The notes under the pieces: generated by a model
What the model saw: only the letters and a program-made list of their open reading frames with translations
What the model was told of the DNA's origin: nothing
Databases searched by the model: none
Assembly: GCA_036939975.1 (NCBI GenBank)
Contig: JALLPB010000684.1
Location: 1 to 13,674, forward strand
Direction of reading: 5' to 3'
Origin: Cyclostephanos tholiformis
Lineage: Eukaryota > Bacillariophyta > Thalassiosirophyceae > Thalassiosirales > Thalassiosiraceae
DNA: 13,674 nucleotides
Shown: positions 8,745-13,674 of the stretch, piece after piece
Position numbering within the stretch: position 1 is the stretch's first letter
How the letters are laid out: each line of letters opens with the position of its first letter
Program-made: the position numbers and the translations under genes

Positions 8745-9059
8745 CTATCCTTTATCTTGGATCTTCGACAGTTCTTCGATCTTCCTCTCCACCCCCCGCA
8801 ATGCCTCGGACCGTGAGACGACAAGGAAGGCCGCCCCAGGAGAGGATTGAACGTATACGAGGCCTGATACGTCACCTGAAGTCAGCTCGGACTTGGCCAC
8901 CGCCAGTTCGTCGAGGATGCGTTGCTGCTTCTGGTGTTGTTGTTGATGATTCGCGTCCGTCATGTGTTGACGTTTAATGAGAGAAATATCTTTACTATTA
9001 CTAACAGCCAATAGGGACGAAGTGTCTTGTATCGTTCGGTCGCGGCCAAAAAATTTCAT
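8745..9059 (-). CDS. Small prefoldin-like protein resembling ASDURF
   Basis: The frame gives 104 residues from its first Met, or 72 from Met33 (ATG at 8963-8961). The C-terminal 60 residues match the pattern of ASDURF, the beta-type prefoldin-like subunit encoded by an upstream frame of ASNSD1 in animals and part of the PAQosome co-chaperone. The pattern is a helix with (I/V)xDEL, then VYxQ, a short beta stretch ending in Phe, an RxExL turn, and a second helix ending EEL. Here it reads QQRILDELAVAK, LVYVQSSPGAAFLVVSRSEA and VERKIEELSK. This is recalled family knowledge, not a search. The region between the two Met codons is not obviously conserved, and a CCAAT motif lies just upstream of Met33 (about 9008-9012, on the plus strand), so the shorter form is plausible. 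No asparagine-synthase-domain gene lies immediately downstream, so this appears to be a stand-alone gene. Confidence 0.55.
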   Translation of the reverse strand: MKFFGRDRTIQDTSSLLAVSNSKDISLIKRQHMTDANHQQQHQKQQRILDELAVAKSELTSGDVSGLVYVQSSPGAAFLVVSRSEALRGVERKIEELSKIQDKG

Positions 9060-9070
9060 ATGAAACGATC

Positions 9071-9457
9071 GTCCCGGATCATTTTTTGATCATTTCAGGG
9101 GGTATTTCCTACGTAGATTTTGGTATTAAATTGAGATGGTTTCTCATATCTTTCGTTCCGAGACAAATGGGACATTCTCTTTTTTGTTCCCGCCAATTAG
9201 TTTTTTATGGAAACTACGATTTTTCTACGGGATTCTGGTATGTTTTGGGGGGGTCCCGAAATGATCATTTTTTGATCATTTAGCAACTTGCTTTTCAATT
9301 AAATTCCTTTCCAACAAAATCAACTCCAACACAAAAACGGCTAAGTAAAGTTAGATGCGCAAGAAGCTAACCATTCCAAATCACTTTTGAGCATCCCTAA
9401 ATTCGAATTGGACGCGGAGGTGTGACTTCTCAAAGTCAAAAATGATCAAAAAATGAT
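9071..9457. repeat. Three copies of GATCATTTTTTGATCATTT
   Basis: Copies lie at 9077-9095 and 9263-9281 (plus) and 9440-9457 (reverse complement, 18 of 19 bases). The first two are each preceded by GTCCCG (9071 and 9253) and lie 186 bp apart in direct orientation. Each copy contains the inverted repeat GATCA-N5-TGATC. They may be element ends or a bound site array. Confidence 0.8.
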
Positions 9458-9572
9458 GGGTTTTACGATAGGCCACGACGGAACGATAATCCCAGCCTAA
9501 ACCGTTTAGACGAATAAATGCAGTCACCCAATGTGTGGGCCTATTTTTTAGGACTCTTATTTTAATCCTCTT

Positions 9573-9645
9573 GGATCACGGACAGACATAAATTTCTCGC
9601 TAATAAGGACATACTGTACAGGGACGGGCCCTAGCATCCATTCAA
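9573..9645 (+). repeat. Dispersed ~73-bp repeat, copy A
   Basis: It begins GGATCACGGACAGACATA and continues through an AAGGACA block and CAGGGACGG to GCATCCATTCAAT. A second copy in the same orientation lies at 13213-13286. The conserved blocks are separated by short variable stretches, as expected for ageing copies of one element. Confidence 0.8.
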
Positions 9646-9667
9646 TCCTCTCCCTCTCGCCTCAAAA

Positions 9668-9703
9668 TCGGACATAAAGACTTATCTTTTTCTTTATGTC
9701 CGA
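9668..9703 (+). other. Perfect 13-bp hairpin upstream of the Kazal gene
   Basis: TCGGACATAAAGA (9668-9680) and TCTTTATGTCCGA (9691-9703) are exact reverse complements with a 10-base loop. The structure ends 88 bases before the ATG at 9792. It could be an operator-like site, a 5' leader hairpin or the tip of a foldback element. The GGACA text echoes the adjacent dispersed repeat. Confidence 0.75.
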
Positions 9704-9791
9704 AAAAAGAAATGCAGATATCGTGTAATAAAAGTGTGTTGTTGTCACACTATTTTTAATAGATCCTTCTTCTCAATCACCGCTCATCAGG

Positions 9792-10245
9792 ATGATGATT
9801 CAAACCCTATTGACGACACTTGTCACCATCGCCGCGACTTACGCTGCCGAGCAGCATGACGGCACTCTCCTCCGGGGAGCAGGCGGAAACATTCCGGACC
9901 TTCTTGGTGCCGAGGAACTCGTCGACGTTGGAGCAAAAAAAAAAAAAAAAAAACTGCACTTTTTTCGGACCTGGGTCGGGCGGCGGCTGCCCTGTGGGTA
10001 AATACTGCGCCATTGAGAAAGGAAGGTGCATGGATATAGGCGAGCTAGTTATCCGTGGTGTCTGTACACCAATGCCCCGTAAATGCCCTACTAACAAATT
10101 TAAAATGGTTTGTGGATGTGATGGCAGTGCTTGGACGAGCCCGTGCGAGGCTGCTAAAAATGGAGTCAATATTGCACACATGGGTGTGTGCCCTGGCAAC
10201 GACTATGGCGGAGAATCAAGCCACGTACTCGCAGTGGAGGATTAG
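9792..10245 (+). CDS. Secreted Kazal-type serine protease inhibitor-like protein, frame broken at poly-A
   Basis: The N-terminus MMIQTLLTTLVTIAATYAA is a clear secretory signal peptide, probably cut near residue 18-19. A short acidic, Leu-rich linker follows. After a Lys-coding A run the other frame carries a Cys-rich region (GGGCPVGKYC, GRC, RGVC) and a Kazal domain: CPTNKFKMVCGCDGSAWTSP, then CEAAKNGVN and GVC. Kazal domains inhibit serine proteases through a disulphide-held loop. The pattern, with a CxxGxYC module before the Kazal domain, is typical of marine microbial and algal Kazal proteins. The signal-peptide frame and the Kazal frame differ by one base: 454 nt is not a multiple of three. 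One A fewer in the 19-A tract would join them into 150 residues. Sequencing error, strain polymorphism or true decay are all possible. An N-C-T glycosylation site follows the Lys run. Stop TAG at 10243. Confidence 0.7.
9935..9953 (+). repeat. A19 homopolymer at the frame break
   Basis: Nineteen consecutive A sit exactly where the signal-peptide frame and the Kazal frame must join. Such tracts are prone to replication slippage and to sequencing miscounts. A length of 18 (or 21) would give one open frame. Confidence 0.95.
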
Positions 10246-10891
10246 CTTCGCACAGCTTCGTACGATCTGTATAACATCCATGGTCGTACGTCTACATGGA
10301 CCTCCCACAATCAAGCAACACAAAATCAACTACACGCGTAGCTCCATCAAGAAAAATAGGGGAAGGTAATCGAGTTCATCTCGCATGCATTGTCCAACGC
10401 TCAACAATCGGCAGATGATCCTGAAGCACAACTACAGTAAGAATGATAGATGAAGATAAAGGCTTAAAATTAAAAGAATATAGTAGCAAATAATCATCAT
10501 TCATCGGACTTTTCAAACTTTAGCACTGCGTACAATATGTGAAGTAAAAACTCGTTATTTCGTTGTCGGCATCATTGAGCTACACATCGAGCTTCGCTAC
10601 TTGCCTCCAACATACCCAGCAAATTAAAACTCGCGTGCTCTCCCCCAAGCATACCCAAATTGCGCGCGCGAACTCAGATAAATAACGAGGAAGTAAAAAT
10701 ATAATGATCTTGGCCATCAGCTCACGCTCACACGGGATTGCCGCCCGCCCCCAATGCGACACTTTTACCCTCGGGCTCGTCACCCCGAGAGGACTATGGC
10801 GCCGCCCTACTCTAAAGGAAGGTTCGTCACAACTTTCTCAACCGCAATCAAGACTTTCACGTAGGAACAGTGCACTTAAAAAAAGAGCCTT
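10246..10891. other. Intergenic stretch downstream of both neighbouring genes
   Basis: The Kazal gene and the NAT10-like gene point towards each other here. I looked specifically for the missing acetyltransferase and tRNA-binding parts of NAT10 on the minus strand and found nothing like them. The part at 10560-10890 is more GC-rich than 10246-10560 and holds short open frames with no recognisable content. Confidence 0.55.
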
Positions 10892-12931
10892 TCAACTACA
10901 GCAACACTTCAGCCAAGCCTCGACGGGATCGCTGAGCGCGTAACGGATGGGATGCGACAGGTCCAACTCCCTAAGGGGCCCAACCCCTCCCACTCCGGAA
11001 CCAGACGAACCGGATGATGCCGCCTTAGCCGCCGCCGACTCGGCAGCCCATCGCCTCTCGTGGACCTTCGCCTCGCCCTTCTTGCTACCAGATCCGACGA
11101 TGTCGGCTCCGGCCTCTCGGGCGGCATCCAAGGCCGTTCCGCCGACCCCCCCCGCGCCTCCGGATGTCTCGCGCAACTCTTTGATCAGCTTCAGGCTAAG
11201 CGCACGACCGGTGCCCTCGTATCCGTTGATCGTCGAGCTAAGGAAGGTAAGCCTGCGTTCTCCACCAATTGCATCGCCACCCCCGGACCTTCCCCTCCCG
11301 CCGTGGTTGGGACAAAGTCGCATCACCCGTCGCAACAACGGCAAAGGTATCGCCGCCGCCTCGTCGACGGCGACGAGCTCGGCACCTACGAATCTCTCGG
11401 CGTCGAGCGGCCTGACGTATCTCACGGTCTGCCGTCGCTGCTGCCGACCTCCTCCTCCTCCTACTCCTCCTCCGCCTCCCCCCCTGTCGTTGTGGATGGT
11501 GACGGAGACTATGCACTTGATGTTATCTCTACCCGCCTTCTCGCCGCGACTGCCCTCGTTGTTGCCACCACCACCGTCTAGCCCCCCCGTGCCATTGCCG
11601 GCGGTGCCGTAATTGTAACCGAGGGTATAATCATAGTGCTCCTGGTACTTAAGTGCCTTAAGTCCCTCGACTAGGAAGTGAAATACGGCCACGAGATTCT
11701 CCGGCTCGGGCGCAGTGACTACGATGGAATCGAACCCGAACGATACTGCACCTGCCAGGCATAGTCCCAACGCCGCGCTCTTGCCCCGTCCTCGGGCAGC
11801 AGTCAGAGAAACCGTTAAATTCGACCCACCGCCGTTGACGTCCAATATCGCGCCCGTGACGGGCTTCCTCGTATTGTTGTTGTTGTCGCGATCGACACAA
11901 GCCTCGAGGAAGGTGAGTACCGCCCGTGCCTGATCCAAGGTTTTCGTCAATCCGACCAGCTTCCCCACGTGAGGCGTATCTTGCAGCGTTTCCTTGAGCT
12001 TGAGAAGCTGCACGTCCTCCTCCGTTTGGTAATTCAGAACGTCTCTCCGCATCTTAATCTTCTTCTTCTTCTTCTTGTCATCGTGTTCGCCGTCGTCATA
12101 TCCATCGTCGTCGTTATCGTCGTCGTGATTATCAACGCGACCTTCCCTCAACCCCAATTTCGTCAATTTTCCCAAATTCCTCCTGCTCAACGGCAACACG
12201 TTTAGCTCGTCATCGCAAACCAGGCAATTCCCGCACCCCCCGAGGCTGAGTATGAACCGCTCGTTGAACCTCGGCACGACGTCACCGCTACCCTCGGTCC
12301 TGTATCGCGAGTGCACGTCCATGGTCATGCAGTACAGCTGACGCAGGCTCGTTACGGTCCGCAGTAAGAAGACGACGAGTCCTCCACCCCGCACCGTCTC
12401 GATGGTACACGCCATGATGTTCGGCGTGAGGGCCTGAAAGTCCTGCAGCACCAGCAGGGAGTGAGTCGTGCCGAGCACCCGATGCGTGTCCTTGTAATAA
12501 CACCACGTGATTTGCGTATTCGTGAGGAAGAGCTCGAAGTTATCCGCTCGATCCGAGGCGGCGTTGCCGCCACCGCCGCCACCGGCGAGAATCGCATCCG
12601 TCTGCCTCGCCAATCCGCGCTTCTTGTCGCGCTTGATTTTTTCCATCCGTTTCTTCCGATGGGTGCTGAATCCCAATTCCTTTTTGTAACACCAAAGGAC
12701 CGAATTCTCCCTGGCGGCGTGCGGCGGGACGATTCCTGATCTTTCCCCGACGGATGCGGCCGAGGAGGAGGATGCTTCGATCTCCATCGACGTGCGTTGC
12801 ATTATCTGATGCAAGTTCGGGACCTGATCGCGACCGTGATCGCCAACGAGCACTAGCAGCGAGCGTTGATTCGTTCGTAGGGCATGTCGGAAGAGCGTGC
12901 GGATGCGCTCGTCTAGCCTCTTGCGGACCAT
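10892..12931 (-). CDS. NAT10: NAT10/Kre33-like RNA cytidine acetyltransferase, truncated before the GNAT domain
   Basis: NAT10 (yeast Kre33, bacterial TmcA) is a nucleolar enzyme that uses ATP and acetyl-CoA to make N4-acetylcytidine in 18S rRNA and tRNA. The frame gives 679 residues; human NAT10 has 1025. The N-terminus is complete (RSLLVLVGDHGRDQVPNL; human RSLFVVVGDRGKDQV). Next come SVLWCYKKELGFSTHRKKRM (77-96), VLQDFQALTPNIMA (161-174), MDVHSRYRTE and FNERFILSL (TmcA-N region). The helicase part has Walker A GRGKSAALGL (381-390), Walker B-like AVDEAAAIPLPL (521-532) and STINGYEGTGRALSLKL (566-582). Similarity stops at RYALSDPVEAWL (663-674), after which KCCCS and a stop follow. The GNAT and tRNA-binding domains, about 400 residues, are absent. 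Poly-Gly and Asp/Lys insertions (115-122, 269-291, 484-495) lie between conserved blocks. A weak donor GT after WL(AA) might start an intron, but no matching exon is found downstream in the window. Confidence 0.9.
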   Translation of the reverse strand: MVRKRLDERIRTLFRHALRTNQRSLLVLVGDHGRDQVPNLHQIMQRTSMEIEASSSSAASVGERSGIVPPHAARENSVLWCYKKELGFSTHRKKRMEKIKRDKKRGLARQTDAILAGGGGGGNAASDRADNFELFLTNTQITWCYYKDTHRVLGTTHSLLVLQDFQALTPNIMACTIETVRGGGLVVFLLRTVTSLRQLYCMTMDVHSRYRTEGSGDVVPRFNERFILSLGGCGNCLVCDDELNVLPLSRRNLGKLTKLGLREGRVDNHDDDNDDDGYDDGEHDDKKKKKKIKMRRDVLNYQTEEDVQLLKLKETLQDTPHVGKLVGLTKTLDQARAVLTFLEACVDRDNNNNTRKPVTGAILDVNGGGSNLTVSLTAARGRGKSAALGLCLAGAVSFGFDSIVVTAPEPENLVAVFHFLVEGLKALKYQEHYDYTLGYNYGTAGNGTGGLDGGGGNNEGSRGEKAGRDNIKCIVSVTIHNDRGGGGGGVGGGGGRQQRRQTVRYVRPLDAERFVGAELVAVDEAAAIPLPLLRRVMRLCPNHGGRGRSGGGDAIGGERRLTFLSSTINGYEGTGRALSLKLIKELRETSGGAGGVGGTALDAAREAGADIVGSGSKKGEAKVHERRWAAESAAAKAASSGSSGSGVGGVGPLRELDLSHPIRYALSDPVEAWLKCCCS

Positions 12932-13674
12932 TTACTTTCTCGTTCTAAAGAGAGTGGCTTTATTTATTAGGTTTGTTCTTTTGATGCCGTTCGTTTCGTT
13001 ACCTTACGTTACGGTTGCCGCTGCCGTCGTTCGTCGTCGTCGTCGTCGTGTCTTCGAAAGGACCAACAATCGCCGAGGATTGTGAAAATAATGGTGGATG
13101 ATATTGGTTGGATGTTGAAAGAAGTGGCGGGGCGGGGGGAGGAGGGTATGTACATACGATTTCGTACGTACGTATCGCATCGCACTCTCCTACATACACA
13201 CTTCATCATCTCGGATCACGGACAGACATACGTATTCTCGCGGATAAGGACACACAGACAGGGACGGATTCTCGCATCCATCCAATGAAAATGAGAGAAT
13301 GGGCAGAATTTTGACCTAAGGCAAGCCGTGAATGTTGACATAGGCCTTGTCCATAGGCTAAATCAAAATCATACCATAATCACAAATCATACCTTTCCCA
13401 CCACACAAATGTACCATACCTCATCCATAGGCACAAATTCGTGCCAAGAGTAGAAATCATACCCATAGGTTCCGGTTCTGATTGGAATTGTTGTTCCCGC
13501 CAAATATTCCTCTGGCTCAAAAACTTTTTCCGTTTTTCACTGTAACCATGGTGTCGAGCGGCTTTTGCCCCTAACATGGCTGGTGGTGCTGGCACGCACC
13601 AAGTAAGCGTACAGACGCCCCCCCCCCACATTAGGGGGGATGATATGTGCGCTTGGTTTTATTGGGATCCAACC
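12932..13674. other. Upstream region of the NAT10-like gene, repeat-bearing
   Basis: No gene is supported here. It holds the presumed promoter and leader of the NAT10-like gene, a (CGT)n microsatellite (about 13028-13050), the second copy of the dispersed ~73-bp repeat, a stretch with recurring ATCATACC and CCATAGG words (13330-13475), a third copy of the 12-mer TTGTTCCCGCCA (13491-13502), and a C10-ACATTA-G6 run (13618-13639). Confidence 0.55.
13213..13286 (+). repeat. Dispersed ~73-bp repeat, copy B
   Basis: This is the same orientation and block order as copy A at 9573-9645: GGATCACGGACAGACATA, TCTCGC, AAGGACA, CAGGGACGG and GCATCCATCCAAT. The near-equal length and ungapped alignment over most blocks support common descent. 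Confidence 0.8.

Larger units (their letters stand above)
9060..9791. other. Repeat-rich AT intergenic region
   Basis: These 732 bases hold no gene I can support. They contain three copies of a GATCATTTTTTGATCATTT motif, one copy of a dispersed ~73-bp repeat, one copy of the 12-mer TTGTTCCCGCCA and a perfect hairpin, all listed separately. The last ~100 bases must contain the promoter and leader of the Kazal-domain gene. Confidence 0.6.

Noticed and set aside
9855..9905. Oomycete-like RxLR effector motif in the Kazal protein linker
   Set aside because: The linker has LLRGAGG but not the R-x-L-R order followed by an acidic EER, so the resemblance is superficial.
10580..10783. Possible downstream exon of the NAT10-like gene
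   Set aside because: The translation has no GNAT-like GxGxG/A motif or similarity to the NAT10 C-terminal region that I can recognise.
10947..11612. Plus-strand open frames over the NAT10-like gene
   Set aside because: They are antisense to strongly conserved helicase motifs and are Pro/Ser-rich shadows.
13576..13674. Terminal inverted repeat at the right edge (ACCAAG ... CTTGGT around the C10/G6 run)
   Set aside because: Only about six bases pair perfectly, and the arms then drift; too weak to call an element without sequence beyond the window.

Overview
This is nuclear DNA of a unicellular eukaryote, most likely a stramenopile alga and within that probably a diatom. The pointers are two universally conserved eukaryotic genes (eIF3 subunit L and a NAT10/Kre33-type RNA cytidine acetyltransferase), few and short GT-AG introns, the standard genetic code, GC-rich exons full of Asp/Gly/Ser/Ala low-complexity insertions, many G/C homopolymer runs, and a secreted Kazal protein of a kind common in diatoms. 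The species cannot be named from the sequence. There is no CRISPR array, bacterial operon, rRNA or convincing tRNA.

Layout. Positions 1-1546 are gene-poor AT-rich DNA with several perfect palindromes and short repeats. Positions 1547-1766 are bounded by a 29-bp near-perfect inverted repeat (MITE or foldback-like). Positions 1759-2986 hold a decayed protein gene: coding-like segments in shifting frames, interrupted by all three stop codons, around a 24-residue coiled-coil-like tandem repeat. Positions 3095-5662 (minus) encode an unrecognised 855-residue protein with one membrane segment and a 17-residue tandem repeat. It is divergent from eIF3L (6191-8261, plus, three exons, 550 residues), with a 528-bp shared upstream region.

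Positions 8745-9059 (minus) encode a small prefoldin-like protein resembling ASDURF, convergent with eIF3L. Positions 9060-9791 are repeat-rich AT DNA with three copies of a GATCA-N5-TGATC motif, one copy of a dispersed ~73-bp repeat and a perfect 13-bp hairpin. Positions 9792-10245 (plus) encode a secreted Kazal-domain protein whose frame is broken at a run of 19 A. Positions 10892-12931 (minus) encode a NAT10/Kre33 homologue that ends before its acetyltransferase domain. Positions 12932-13674 hold its upstream region and the second copy of the dispersed repeat.

How they fit together. eIF3L (translation initiation), NAT10 (rRNA/tRNA ac4C) and the prefoldin-like protein (PAQosome-type chaperone, if correct) are all linked to ribosome biogenesis or translation. 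Eukaryotic neighbours need not be functionally related, so I do not claim a cluster. I found no convincing undescribed multi-gene system. The strongest leads are the truncated NAT10, the poly-A frame break in the Kazal gene, the ASDURF-like gene and the decayed repeat gene.
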